From positions 1-64,000 of the forward strand of contig CADCEQ010000022.1 in NCBI GenBank assembly GCA_902800435.1: a stretch of DNA of 64,000 nucleotides, in the 5' to 3' direction. The first letter of the stretch is position 1, and every line of letters starts with the position of its first letter. Shown piece after piece: positions 16,065 to 26,281 of the stretch. This stretch comes from an uncultured Prevotellaceae bacterium. Lineage in GTDB: Bacteria > Bacteroidota > Bacteroidia > Bacteroidales > Bacteroidaceae. The position numbers and the translations under genes were made by a program. Under the pieces are notes generated by a model. It was not told the DNA's origin. It saw nothing but the letters and a program-made list of their open reading frames with translations, and searched no databases.

Positions 16065-17349
16065 GACGCAGGAAGTGAAGGCCTGCTATGACCAGAAGCT
16101 CTATGATATAGGCTATCAGATAACTGTACCAGAGATAAGCGGGGGCATAGCGGGCCATCACCCACAAAACGGGGATGACGGTCAGCGAGAGTGCGAACGA
16201 GATGAACAGCGCCATGCTATGGTGCTTGTAGAGCTTGTAGACGATCATCATCACGTAGATGTAGCAGAACGGGATGAAGCTGAGGGCGAAGATACGCAGG
16301 GCGTGAACGGTCTCGGCAGTGTACTCCGGGCTATCGGCCCCGAAGAGGGCTGCGATGGATTGCGGGACAATCCAGACAATCAGACACGTAACGGCCATCG
16401 CTACGGTAATAAAGCGGAAGGCCTTCCTGATGACCATCCTGACGCCCTCGGTATCGCCTTTGCCCACTTGAATGGCTCCCAAAGACTGCAGCGTCTGACA
16501 CGTACCGCTGAGGAAGAGGTTATATACCTGCAACAGATTCATGCAAACGGCGAATGCAAAGATGCCCACACGCCCCAGCGTGTTGGTAACAATGGTATTG
16601 GCTGAGAGCAGCAGCAGCGTGAGCGAGATCGAGGCAATGGCCAGCGGGGCGCCTTGTGAGACGATGCGCCGCCAGGAAGCGGTCAGGTCGACAAAAGAGA
16701 GGTCGAGCCTGAGGCGCGAAGGCTTCCGCCAGTGGGTCAAAAGGATGGCAATGCCTATGAGATGGCCGACGATGGTTGCCGACGACGATCCGGCGATACC
16801 CCACCCGCACCACTGGATGAACACAATATCGAGGAAGAGGTTGGCGGCGTTGTCGACGATGACGGCCAGGGACACCAGCTTCGGCTGGCCGTCAACGCCA
16901 ACCATCGTCGAGAGTCCCCACATCAGGATAAACGCCGGATTGCCAAGCAGCAGAATCTGCATATAGTCCTCGGCCAGAGGCAGAATCTGTTCGTTACGGC
17001 AGAGCAGCCGTGCCGTCTCGTCGGGGAACACCAGACCGCCAACTATAGCCAACAGCACGCCCAGGCCGGCGCTCAGCGTCAGGGCACGGGTGAAGAACTG
17101 GCGTGCCTCGGTAAGGTTACCCTTGCCCAAGGCATAGCCCACCAACATGCCCGCACCGGCATTGATAAGCAGGTGGAGTGTGAAGATGAACTGGTTGATG
17201 GGCTTCGAGAGGTTGATGGCACTCACACCGTCGGCATTGATAAGGTTACCGACAATGATGCCATCAACCACATTGCCCAAACAGCCTGACAGGGCCACGA
17301 GGATGTAGGCCCAGAGGTAGTTGTAGAACTGTTTGTTGATATTTTCCAT
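16054..17349 (-). CDS. MATE-family exporter of the NRPS operon
   Basis: A 431-aa polytopic membrane protein (about 12 helices) with the duplicated MatE architecture. The N-terminal half contains GNVVDGIIVGNLINADGVSAINL, and the second half starts around TASWRRIVSQGAPLAIASISLTLL. MATE proteins export small molecules using Na+ or H+ gradients. The start lies 6 bp after the NRPS stop, so it is almost certainly cotranscribed and probably exports the NRPS product or protects against it. It overlaps rhaT at its 3' end. Confidence 0.9.
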   Translation of the reverse strand: MENINKQFYNYLWAYILVALSGCLGNVVDGIIVGNLINADGVSAINLSKPINQFIFTLHLLINAGAGMLVGYALGKGNLTEARQFFTRALTLSAGLGVLLAIVGGLVFPDETARLLCRNEQILPLAEDYMQILLLGNPAFILMWGLSTMVGVDGQPKLVSLAVIVDNAANLFLDIVFIQWCGWGIAGSSSATIVGHLIGIAILLTHWRKPSRLRLDLSFVDLTASWRRIVSQGAPLAIASISLTLLLLSANTIVTNTLGRVGIFAFAVCMNLLQVYNLFLSGTCQTLQSLGAIQVGKGDTEGVRMVIRKAFRFITVAMAVTCLIVWIVPQSIAALFGADSPEYTAETVHALRIFALSFIPFCYIYVMMIVYKLYKHHSMALFISFALSLTVIPVLWVMARYAPAYLWYSYLIAYIIELLVIAGLHFLRPTR

Positions 17350-17355
17350 ATCCGT

Positions 17356-20300
17356 TTACTCGAAGAAACCGAAGCCGCCGATGGCAGTGAGCATACGCTC
17401 GACGTAGTCCCAGGAGGTGGGGCTCCAGGCAAAGCCGAGGCGGTAGAGCACCTGCGTGGTGTAGTCGTTGTCGCGGCTGACGTCAGTGGTCTTCTGTCCG
17501 TGAGCCATGTCCTGATAAGCCAGGAGCGCAGCCATCTGGCGGGCCTTCTGTGGGTCGTTCTTGGCCTGCTCCATAGCCTCGGCAAACTCCTCCTGCTCGA
17601 CGAAGCGGATGCCGCCCGTGACAGTGGTCAGTCCTGTAAGCACGTCGCCCAGGAACTGGCTGTGGATGTTGTAAGGATGGAACACGGTGCAGTCGGTCGG
17701 CGTTGTAGCCAAGAGCACAATGGCCTGACTCACCTCGTTGATGGGCGAGAACTCCACACGCTTGTTGCGCATGGCGTAAGGACAACAGCCTAACATATTA
17801 TAGACCTTGATGCGGCCCATAAAGGAGTTGGTCGAGAAGTTGGCCTGGAACTCGCCGTCGGTGGAGCGGGCAGCGAGGTTGCCCACGCGCATGATCTTCG
17901 CACTGAGGCCGTGCAGGGTAACGGCGTCGAGAATGAGCCGCTCGGCCATAAACTTCGAGTAGATGTACTTGTTGCCGAGATACTGGCCCATAAAGAGGCG
18001 CTGTTCGGTAAAGATGTCGTCCTTCGCCTCGCCTGCCCACAAGCCACGGGTACTGGCGGTGGAGATATGGATGAGCTTGGCACCTGTCTTGATGCAGAAG
18101 TCGACGCAGCGCTTGGCACCGCCAATGTTCACGTCCTCAATCTCCGTTCCCTCTGAGAAGTGCTTGACGACGGCGGCACAGTTGAATACGGTATCGATAG
18201 CGGGGAAATCGTCATCGACGAACGACGTAACGTCGCCGAGGATAACATGCAGCCGCTGGCCGAACAGTTCCTTGAAGGACTTCGAGAAATAGTAGAACAA
18301 CAGGGTGCGCAGGCGGCTCTCGGCCTTCTCCTGGGTCTTGCCGCGGACGAGGCAGTAGATATTGTCGGCATCAGAGTCGATAAGCTCGCGGAGGATGTGG
18401 ATGCCCAAATAGCCAGTAGCGCCGGTTATCAGCACGCTGCCCAACTGCTGGCGCTTGCCTGCGCGGAAGAAGTCCAGGGCATTGCGCTGCAGGAGGTTGT
18501 TGATGGCGGTGTAGTCGAAGTCGGCAACGGGGTCAGCGGCTTTGCCCGACGTAGAACCGTCGGGAACAGTGGTTCCAGTAATCAGAGCGGCGAGCTTGCG
18601 GGGCGTAGGGTTGGCGAAGACCTCGCCATACGCCACGTGGAGTCCGGCCTTGTCGGCCTCGATGATGACGCGGGTGACGACGAGCGACGTGCCGCCGAGC
18701 TCGAAGAAGTTATCGGTGGCGCCCACACGGTCCATCTGCAGAATACTGGCGAAGATGTCGCAGAAGGCACGCTCGGTATCATTCTGGGGAGCCTCATAGT
18801 CGCCACTGATGGCCAACTGCGGCTCCGGAAGAGCCTTGACATCGGTCTTGCCGTTGGGTGTCATCGGCATCTTCTCCAATTGCAAATAGGCCGTCGGCAC
18901 CATATACTGCGTGAGACTCTTGCTGATTTCCTCCTTCAGAGCAGTCGGCGCAATCTCACGGCTGGCAGTATAGTAGGCACAGAGGTGTTCCTTCCCGCTG
19001 AGTTTGCGGATGAGGATGACTACCTTCTCCATGCCGTCCACATTGAGCATCACGTTTTCAATCTCGCCCAGTTCAATGCGCAGACCGCGCAGCTTGATCT
19101 GGTGGTCGGTACGCCCGAGGATGACGACATTGCCGTCGGGCAACCACTTGGCATAGTCGCCCGACTTGTAGATGCGCTCACCATGATAGTCAACGAAGCG
19201 CTCACGCGTCATCTCGTCGAGGTTGTTATAGCCACGGGCCACACCGCGACCACCGATATACAACTCGCCAACCACGCCTACGGGCAGCTCGTTGCCGTCG
19301 CTGTCGACGATGAACTCCTTGACATTCAGCTGGGGCTTGCCGACGGTGACGACCTCGGCATCGGTCAGTTCGGCATTGTTGGAGGCTACGGTGATTTCCG
19401 TCGGACCGTAGCAGTTGAAGATGCGGGCCTTGGTGACGCTTCGCATCTGCGAGAGCAGGGCATCGCTGAACTTCTCACCGCCGGCACGGCAAATCTTGAC
19501 CTGACTGATGGCCTGGCAGAAGTCTTCACTGGTGAGCCACGTCTGCCAACGTGAGGGAGTACCGCTCACCATATTGATGTGCTGGTCCTTGATAAGCTGA
19601 GCAAGGTCGAGCGGGTTGTTAGCCTGCTCCTCGGTGGCCACGATGAGGGTTTTGCCGTTGTAGAGGGCCATACCGATGTCCTGCAGGGCGGCATCGAATG
19701 AAATGGTAGTCACGCTGAGCACGCGGTCGGCATCGGTCAGCACGGCGTTGGCGAAGACATTGGCAGGGTGGCCGTAGAGATAATTGCAAATACCGGCGTG
19801 GCGAAGCATCACGCCCTTGGGGCGTCCGGTGGAGCCACTGGTGTAGATGAGATAGGCCAAAGCCTCACCTCCGAAATCCCCTCCTAAGGAGACAGGAGCA
19901 GACACTTCAGTAGCAAGGAGCTCCTCAGCAAGCTCGGGAGTGATAATCATCTTGGCCTCGCTGTCCTCAAGGATGAGCTTCACACGGTCTTCGGGATAGT
20001 CCGGGTCACAGGGAATATAGGCGGCACCAGATTTCAGCACGCCGAACATCGAGAGGATGAGACGGCTGGTGCGTGGCAGCAGCAGGGCAACGCGGTCGCC
20101 CTCCTGAACGCCGCGCTGGCGCAGGCCGTTGGCGATGCGGTTGGTAGCCTCGTCCATCTCACGATAGGTGTACGTGGCGTCACAGGCGACCAGAGCTTCG
20201 TGGTCGGGCTGCGACTTGGCAAAGTGGGTTATGCAGTCGTGGAAGAACTTGAAGGGCGCATCGCCCGTGGCCGTCTGGCGAAGGTGTGAGAGTTCCTCCT

Positions 20301-23300
20301 CTTGCTTTTGGCTGACGATAGAGAGCTGGCGCACCTTGTTCTCAGGCTGCTGTATCATCCGCCCGACGACAGCCACGATGCTCTCGGCCAGAGCATTGCC
20401 CAAACGGTCGGAGTAGAGGGAATCGTCGTACTGGACAACCACGCCACGCGACTCAATCTTAATGTTGATCTTAAACTTTGGTACGTTCAACTCCAGCAGT
20501 TCCTGGCTGATGGGCTTCCCGCCTACGGTGTACTGCGACAGCACGCCCACCTGATAGGCGTAGGCGATGGCAGGACGGAAACCGTAATCGGTGGCGATGC
20601 GGGCGAAGGGGTAGTCCTCGTGGCGCAGCGTCTCGTCGAAGGTATTGCTGGTCTGACGGAGGAAGTCAGCCACCGTCACGTCATCAATGCTGAGACCGAG
20701 GGCGAGGGTGTTGACGAACATACCGACGGTGTCGGCAATCTTCAGGTTCGAACGACCACTGCTGACGGTACAGAGATAGACGTCGCGGTTGTTGGTGTAG
20801 CGGCTGACAACGTATGACGTGGCAGCGAGGAACAGATGGGCGGGGGTGATGTCGCGCTTGCGGCAGAAAGCGGTGAGGGCAGCGACAGTGTCGCTGCAAA
20901 GCGGACAGACGGCCTCGCCGATGAAGCCCTGGGCATCGGTCTTGGGGAGGTCGGCGGGAATCTCGCTGGCGCCTTCACATGTTTGTAACTTCTCGGCGAA
21001 GAACTGCTGGGAGGCGCGGAACTGGTCGCTGTCCTCGGCTTTCTGCTGGTCGGCGACGAAGTCGAGGTAGGTGTAGTCCTCTTTCTCGATGGGAGAACCG
21101 TCGAGCGCACTGTTGAGCTGGCGGATGAAAAGGTCGGCGGAACCGCCGTCGAACACCAAGTGGTGAACGTCCATCAGGAGATGGACACCACTGTTGGTCT
21201 TGACGACCTCGAAACGATAGAGGGGCGGCTTCTGCAGGTTGAAGGGACGCACAAACTCATTCTTATAGGCAGCCAGTGCCTCATCGGTCATCTCTGTGAT
21301 GGGCACCTCGACGGGCACGCTGTCAGCCAAGGTCTGCACGATGGTGTCGCCCTCGGTAGCAAAGTGGATGCTCAGTTCCGGATGAGCCTCCACGACCTGC
21401 TTCACGACATCGGCCAAACGCTGAGACTCTATCCCTGCCGGGAAAGTGAGCAGATAGGGGATGTTGTAGATAGTCGACGTGGGATTCTTCAGACATTCGA
21501 AGTAGACGCCGGTCTGGGCGTAGCTGAGGGGGGCGGTTTGGGTGGCTTGGCCTGTCTGGGCAGCTTGGGCAGTCGGGGACGCCTGGGGCTGCATCAGACT
21601 CTTCAGGATTTCGTTCTCGATGCTTTGCAGAGTGCCAGACTTGACTAACGACTTCGAGTCGAGGGCCACGCCGTAGCGCTTGTTCACCAAGACGGCGAGG
21701 CGGATGGCGGAGATGGATGTCAGCCCGGCGTAGCCGAGGACGGTGGTGATGCTGAAGTCGGTATTGTTGACGATGCCGGCAATCACCTCGTGCAGTTCTT
21801 GCTCCAAGACATTCAGCGGGGCTTGCTCTGTAGGCTGCGACACTGTCGCAGCACAGCGGACAGGCTTGGGCAGGGCACGCTTATTCACCTTCTGGTTCTG
21901 GTTCAGAGGGATGGTGTCAATCTGCATCGTCACGGCGGGCACCATGTAGGGCGGCTTCTGATCGAGGATGAAGTTGTTCAGAGCCTCGATGTCCACCTGC
22001 TGGTCGCTGACGATGTAGGCAGCCACGAACTTTCCGTTTCCACTTTCCTCGTCGAAGGCCTGCACGGTGGCATCCTTGATTCCGGGAAACTCGCGGATGA
22101 CGGCCTCGACCTCTTTCAGTTCGATGCGGAAGCCGCGGATTTTCACCTGTCCGTCGCGACGGCCCACAAACTGAATGTCGCCGGAGGGCAGGTAGCGGAC
22201 GATGTCACCCGTGCGGTAGCAGCGGGCGTATTTCTCGTTTCCTTTGTTAAAGGGATTGCTGATAAACACCTCAGCCGTCTTCTCTGGACGGTTCAGGTAG
22301 CCACGGCTCACCTGCGGGCCGCTCACCCACAGTTCGCCGGCGGCGCCAACGGGCAGACGGTGGCCCTGCGGGTCGACGACGTAAAGCCGGACATTGTCGA
22401 GCGCCTTGCCGATGGGAATTTCCTTCATCTTCTGCGCGACGTGGTAGCGGGTGATGAGGACGGTCGTCTCCGTCGGTCCATAGACATTATAGAACTGATA
22501 GCCCTCTGGCGGCGTGATGGCCGCCAGTTTCTCGCCGCCCGTCGAAAGGAACTTCAGCGAGTGGTTCTCGATGTTGGAGGCAAACTGGTAGCCCACCTGC
22601 GTCGTCATAAACGAGTGGGTGATATAGTTCTGCTCGAAGTAGTCGTTCAAGGCCATCAGATCGAGGCGCAGCTCCTCAGGCACGATGTGTACGCAGGCAC
22701 CGCAAGTCAGGGCGGGGTACATATCCATCATACAGGCATCGAAGCCGTAGCTGGCATATGCGGCCACGCTGCTCTCAGGCTTCAGACCGTAGAAACGCTG
22801 GTACCAGTGGCAGAAGCAGACGAGGTTGCCGTGAGTGAGCTGGCAGCCCTTGGGTACGCCAGTGGAGCCGGAGGTATAGAGGAGGATGAAGAGGCTCTCT
22901 GGCGTTGGTTCGCTATGCTGCAACAGTGTTGCAGCATAGGTGGACAGGTTGCTCGTCAGGAGGACTTCGCCTTGGTATTCGTTGACGATGGGGCGCAGTT
23001 CTTCATCGGCAATCAGCAGCTTCGCGCTGGCATCCTGCATCATGAAGTTCAGACGCTCCTTCGGGTAAGTTGGGTCAAGCGGCTGGTAGGCGCAGCCGGC
23101 CTTCAGCACGCCGAGCGAGGCGATGGGCATCCACTCGCAACGGGGAATGAGCACAGAGACGACATCCTCGGCTTTGAGACCCTTCGAGGCGATATAGGCG
23201 GCGATGCGGTCGCTCATCTCATCGACCTCAGCATACGTGAACCTCTTTTCTTTATAGACCACGGCCACATTATCGGGCGTAGCTTTTGCCTGACGACGGA

Positions 23301-24612
23301 ACAGCGAGACGATGGTCTGAGTGTCGTCATAGTCGACGTCGGTCTGGTTAAAGCTGTCAAGAAGTCTTACCTGTGACGGCGTGGCAATACTGATATCGCG
23401 CAGGAGATTCTGCGTCAGCAGTCCTTCCACCACGGCCTCATAGCTCTCCAAGAACTGTGCTACCAGTTCCTCCGAATACTCATTGCTGCGATACTCAGCC
23501 TTGACCTGGTAGTGGCCGTCGCGGATGAACGCCTTCAGATAGAGCGGCGCATCGAGGGTACTGTTGCCGATGCGCTCCACCTGCATAGGCTTATCGCCCA
23601 TCGTGTCGTCAGAGAACAGGCCGGCGTGCCATGCGAACATCGAATTGCTCTGCGGTTTCAGGTCTTCCATCAGGTCGCTGAAAGAGTAGACGTCGTGCTG
23701 GCGACAGCCGCCCATCTGTTCCTGACCGGCACGCAGGAAGTCGAGCACAGTCGTGTCGTTGGTAAACTTGGCATAGACGGGCAGCGTCTTGACGAACATG
23801 CCTACGGTGCGGCTCAGGCGCTTGTCCTGACGACCGTTAAACACCGTCGTGAACAGCGACTCCTGCTCGTTGTTGAACTTCGCCAGCAACAAGGCGTAGG
23901 CCTGGGTAAACAGCGTACTCTTGAAGATGCCGTTCGACTTGCAGAAGGCATCGACAGAGTCGATGCTTACGCTTAAGGTGCGTAGCAGGGAGGACTCGGC
24001 GGGCACGGTCTCCTCACGATCGGGAATCAGCGGGGTGTATACATCGCCGCAGTCAAAGTTCTTGGCATACCACTCCTTGGCTTCGGCGAAGGCTGGCGTC
24101 TGGCGCTCTGTCTCTTCGTTGGCGGCCACCTCGGCCAGCGTCAGTTCCTCTGGTTCGAGGGTCACGCCGTGATAGGCTTTGTCGATGTCGTTCAGCATCA
24201 GCTGCATCGACGTTCCGTCGACGATGATATGGTGATAGTCGATGAACAGATAGTATTGCTTAGCATCACGCAACAAGCGGATGCGGAACAGACGGTCGTT
24301 GTAGATATCGAAGGGCGCGACGAGCGTGGGCTTCACGGCCTCGATGTCGTCGATGGGCTCGACAGCGATGGTAAAACCGCCGTCCGCAGTAACTGTCTGG
24401 AAAGGCTCGCCATTGTCGTCAAGGGCGATGCGGGTGAACAGCGTAGGATGGGCGGCGACAGCCGACTCGATGGCACGGCAGAGGCGGTCGCCGTCGAGGC
24501 TGCTGTCCAGCATATATAAATATGGTAGGTTGTAACAGACCTTTCCCTGATGGTTGACACATTCCACATAGAGGCCGTACTGCGTTTTCGATAAAGGCGT
24601 TTTAGTTGTCAT
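17356..24612 (-). CDS. Dimodular NRPS with reductase release domain
   Basis: A 2418-aa enzyme, C-A-T-C-A-T-R. C1 has HHIIVDG (127-133). A1 has LYTSGSTGVPKG (578-589), YGPTETT (711-717) and K908. T1 is unusual (GYAGLTSISAIRL, carrier Ser about 966). C2 has HHLVFDG (1150-1156). A2 has IYTSGSTGRPKG (1589-1600) and YGPTEIT. T2 has DNFFELGGTSL (Ser about 1976). The terminal domain has GATGYLG (2064-2070) and YIYSK (Y2216, K2220), a thioester reductase. Expected product: a dipeptide, perhaps N-acylated because a C domain is first, released as an aldehyde or alcohol. Hand-read specificity positions are D-A-M-S-S-G-V-V-L for A1 and D-A-Q-S-R-G-C-V-A for A2; I cannot assign amino acids. No phosphopantetheinyl transferase or MbtH gene lies nearby. 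Confidence 0.93.
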   Translation of the reverse strand: MTTKTPLSKTQYGLYVECVNHQGKVCYNLPYLYMLDSSLDGDRLCRAIESAVAAHPTLFTRIALDDNGEPFQTVTADGGFTIAVEPIDDIEAVKPTLVAPFDIYNDRLFRIRLLRDAKQYYLFIDYHHIIVDGTSMQLMLNDIDKAYHGVTLEPEELTLAEVAANEETERQTPAFAEAKEWYAKNFDCGDVYTPLIPDREETVPAESSLLRTLSVSIDSVDAFCKSNGIFKSTLFTQAYALLLAKFNNEQESLFTTVFNGRQDKRLSRTVGMFVKTLPVYAKFTNDTTVLDFLRAGQEQMGGCRQHDVYSFSDLMEDLKPQSNSMFAWHAGLFSDDTMGDKPMQVERIGNSTLDAPLYLKAFIRDGHYQVKAEYRSNEYSEELVAQFLESYEAVVEGLLTQNLLRDISIATPSQVRLLDSFNQTDVDYDDTQTIVSLFRRQAKATPDNVAVVYKEKRFTYAEVDEMSDRIAAYIASKGLKAEDVVSVLIPRCEWMPIASLGVLKAGCAYQPLDPTYPKERLNFMMQDASAKLLIADEELRPIVNEYQGEVLLTSNLSTYAATLLQHSEPTPESLFILLYTSGSTGVPKGCQLTHGNLVCFCHWYQRFYGLKPESSVAAYASYGFDACMMDMYPALTCGACVHIVPEELRLDLMALNDYFEQNYITHSFMTTQVGYQFASNIENHSLKFLSTGGEKLAAITPPEGYQFYNVYGPTETTVLITRYHVAQKMKEIPIGKALDNVRLYVVDPQGHRLPVGAAGELWVSGPQVSRGYLNRPEKTAEVFISNPFNKGNEKYARCYRTGDIVRYLPSGDIQFVGRRDGQVKIRGFRIELKEVEAVIREFPGIKDATVQAFDEESGNGKFVAAYIVSDQQVDIEALNNFILDQKPPYMVPAVTMQIDTIPLNQNQKVNKRALPKPVRCAATVSQPTEQAPLNVLEQELHEVIAGIVNNTDFSITTVLGYAGLTSISAIRLAVLVNKRYGVALDSKSLVKSGTLQSIENEILKSLMQPQASPTAQAAQTGQATQTAPLSYAQTGVYFECLKNPTSTIYNIPYLLTFPAGIESQRLADVVKQVVEAHPELSIHFATEGDTIVQTLADSVPVEVPITEMTDEALAAYKNEFVRPFNLQKPPLYRFEVVKTNSGVHLLMDVHHLVFDGGSADLFIRQLNSALDGSPIEKEDYTYLDFVADQQKAEDSDQFRASQQFFAEKLQTCEGASEIPADLPKTDAQGFIGEAVCPLCSDTVAALTAFCRKRDITPAHLFLAATSYVVSRYTNNRDVYLCTVSSGRSNLKIADTVGMFVNTLALGLSIDDVTVADFLRQTSNTFDETLRHEDYPFARIATDYGFRPAIAYAYQVGVLSQYTVGGKPISQELLELNVPKFKINIKIESRGVVVQYDDSLYSDRLGNALAESIVAVVGRMIQQPENKVRQLSIVSQKQEEELSHLRQTATGDAPFKFFHDCITHFAKSQPDHEALVACDATYTYREMDEATNRIANGLRQRGVQEGDRVALLLPRTSRLILSMFGVLKSGAAYIPCDPDYPEDRVKLILEDSEAKMIITPELAEELLATEVSAPVSLGGDFGGEALAYLIYTSGSTGRPKGVMLRHAGICNYLYGHPANVFANAVLTDADRVLSVTTISFDAALQDIGMALYNGKTLIVATEEQANNPLDLAQLIKDQHINMVSGTPSRWQTWLTSEDFCQAISQVKICRAGGEKFSDALLSQMRSVTKARIFNCYGPTEITVASNNAELTDAEVVTVGKPQLNVKEFIVDSDGNELPVGVVGELYIGGRGVARGYNNLDEMTRERFVDYHGERIYKSGDYAKWLPDGNVVILGRTDHQIKLRGLRIELGEIENVMLNVDGMEKVVILIRKLSGKEHLCAYYTASREIAPTALKEEISKSLTQYMVPTAYLQLEKMPMTPNGKTDVKALPEPQLAISGDYEAPQNDTERAFCDIFASILQMDRVGATDNFFELGGTSLVVTRVIIEADKAGLHVAYGEVFANPTPRKLAALITGTTVPDGSTSGKAADPVADFDYTAINNLLQRNALDFFRAGKRQQLGSVLITGATGYLGIHILRELIDSDADNIYCLVRGKTQEKAESRLRTLLFYYFSKSFKELFGQRLHVILGDVTSFVDDDFPAIDTVFNCAAVVKHFSEGTEIEDVNIGGAKRCVDFCIKTGAKLIHISTASTRGLWAGEAKDDIFTEQRLFMGQYLGNKYIYSKFMAERLILDAVTLHGLSAKIMRVGNLAARSTDGEFQANFSTNSFMGRIKVYNMLGCCPYAMRNKRVEFSPINEVSQAIVLLATTPTDCTVFHPYNIHSQFLGDVLTGLTTVTGGIRFVEQEEFAEAMEQAKNDPQKARQMAALLAYQDMAHGQKTTDVSRDNDYTTQVLYRLGFAWSPTSWDYVERMLTAIGGFGFFE
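19866..19894. repeat. Possible repeat insert in NRPS A2 domain
   Basis: TCACCTCCGAAATCCCCTCC followed by TAAGGAGA encodes SLGGDFGGEA just before the AYLIYTSGSTG core of A2, a place where adenylation domains tolerate length changes. CTCC and GGAG arms are visible. It resembles the palindromic inserts in mnmA, rsgA and cca, but the case is weaker. Confidence 0.35.
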
Positions 24613-24639
24613 ATCTCTTAGTTTTAGGTTATTCTTTGC

Positions 24640-25962
24640 TTACCATTTTGTAGAAAAGATTCGGGGCGACACGTTCAGTGATATCCATCCCCAGCGCAGG
24701 CTGCCGTCGTTGGAGGCGCGCTTCAGGCGCTCCATCGTCTCAGTGCCTGTCATATAGGAGTAGGCCATTGAGAGCGAGGCGTCCTTCATCAGTTGGTATG
24801 AGGCTCGCAGCTCAATCTCGTGGCCGAGCGTCATGTCTATCTGGTGCAGTTTGGTGGCCGTAGCCAGATAATGGTAGTCGAGGCCTATCTTCAACCCCTT
24901 CAGAGGCTTTACATAGCCGCCGACGAAAGCATTCTGCAGACCGGGCGTGAAGCCGTTGACATAGGTGCTGACATAGAAGAAGTCCATAGCCCCATAGAAC
25001 TGATGGTGAGAGCCGTATATGGGGTTGAAGCCCCTGATGACATCGTGTCGCGTCAGGCCAATGCCGCCCTTTTGGGGCACGGCGAAGTACTCGTCACCAC
25101 TCAGGTAGTCGAAACCGACCTCAAAGCCATAGGCCGGACTTGGTTTCAGCGTGGCCTTCACGCTGGCCATCCAAGCCTTGATTTTAATACCATCCTCGTC
25201 GTGGCCGCCTTGGTTGTAGTACGATGCTTCTGCCGACCACAGACCGGGATTGTACTTCACGTAGGCACCGACAATCTGCTGCCACTCAGTACGTTCGTTC
25301 CCGGCACCCTTATCGCCTGCCTGCAAGCCGATGTTCATAAACAGCAGCGATGCTCCCAGCGGCACATTGGCAAAGTCATAGTGGTACCAGCCTGTCTGCA
25401 TCGACTTGTAAGGCTGTGCGCCGCCGCTGTAATAGTCGCTACCGCTGTTCATGTTCTCAGCATTCTGGTTATAGGCCAGAATGGCATGAAACTGATGGCC
25501 ATGACCTTCGTAGCCAAACTTCAACGCGTCGTGCGACAGTGCAGCCATCGCCCAGTCGTTGGGACCGATGATACGCTCGTCGTCGTAGGCCAGGGCTTGG
25601 CGCCCGGCCTGAACAAAAAGCCCGTTCTTGGCGTTCAGTCTGGCCCAAGCTTCAAAGACGTTGATGTTGCTGCCTTTGTCCCCCCAGACGCCCGAGTGCT
25701 GAATGCTCATCTTGGTCTCGAGATTGGGGCGCTGATAGTCAATCAGCAGTCTGGCACGTCCTAACAGGAAGTTCGACCTGTCGCCACTCGTCTCTTCATC
25801 ATCGGTTTGCGGCAGTCCGCCATTGCGAATCTCACCACGGGCCATAAACTGCAGGTCAGTGGTCAGCCAGTTCTCCTCCTCTTGGCCAGTAGCGCCAAGA
25901 GACAATGACAGCAGTCCCGCCATGCACAGGAGCCTGATGGGTGAAACGCGGATAGTAACCAT
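24640..25962 (-). CDS. AlgE-type outer-membrane beta-barrel
   Basis: A 440-aa protein with a signal peptide (about residues 1-27, ending GATGQ) and then alternating amphipathic strands to an aromatic C-terminus. ENWLTTDLQFMARGEIRNGG, NFLLGRARLLIDYQRPNLETKM, EAWARLNAKNGLFVQAGRQAL and YDDERIIGPNDWA match the alginate-export (AlgE-like) barrel family. It lies 27 bp upstream of the NRPS start and 6 bp after the STAS gene. Since nothing else here suggests alginate, it may be the outer-membrane outlet for the NRPS product (inference), complementing the MATE pump. Confidence 0.8.
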   Translation of the reverse strand: MVTIRVSPIRLLCMAGLLSLSLGATGQEEENWLTTDLQFMARGEIRNGGLPQTDDEETSGDRSNFLLGRARLLIDYQRPNLETKMSIQHSGVWGDKGSNINVFEAWARLNAKNGLFVQAGRQALAYDDERIIGPNDWAMAALSHDALKFGYEGHGHQFHAILAYNQNAENMNSGSDYYSGGAQPYKSMQTGWYHYDFANVPLGASLLFMNIGLQAGDKGAGNERTEWQQIVGAYVKYNPGLWSAEASYYNQGGHDEDGIKIKAWMASVKATLKPSPAYGFEVGFDYLSGDEYFAVPQKGGIGLTRHDVIRGFNPIYGSHHQFYGAMDFFYVSTYVNGFTPGLQNAFVGGYVKPLKGLKIGLDYHYLATATKLHQIDMTLGHEIELRASYQLMKDASLSMAYSYMTGTETMERLKRASNDGSLRWGWISLNVSPRIFSTKW

Positions 25963-25968
25963 AGCGGT

Positions 25969-26271
25969 TTACTCAAAGTCAAAGAGGTCGATGAATCCCG
26001 TCAGCTTGAACACGTTCTTGATATCGTCATTCACGTTACGCAGCGTCACCTTACTGCCACCGGCTTTGGCGCCTTTCAGGATGCCGAGCAGGATGCGCAG
26101 ACCACTGGAGGCGATATACTCCAGTCCCTCGCACTCTATGACGACGTCACGCCCGTCGCTCTTATACAGCGGCTGCAGCGCCTTTTCCGCCTCTAAGGCA
26201 GCGGCGGTGTCCATTTCTCCTTCCAACGTAGCAATCAGCTTGCCGTCCAGTTCTTCAATTGTAGTCTTCAT
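25969..26271 (-). CDS. STAS-domain anti-sigma factor antagonist
   Basis: A 100-aa single-domain STAS protein. GLEYIASSGLRILLGILKGAKAGG carries the conserved phosphorylatable Ser (S55 or S56) of SpoIIAA/RsbV-like antagonists. It starts 10 bp after the stop of the phosphatase/kinase gene. The simplest model is partner switching: the kinase-like ATPase domain of the neighbour phosphorylates this Ser and the PP2C domain removes the phosphate, controlling a downstream target. No sigma or anti-sigma factor is found in the window. Confidence 0.9.
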   Translation of the reverse strand: MKTTIEELDGKLIATLEGEMDTAAALEAEKALQPLYKSDGRDVVIECEGLEYIASSGLRILLGILKGAKAGGSKVTLRNVNDDIKNVFKLTGFIDLFDFE

Positions 26272-26281
26272 AATGGTATAG

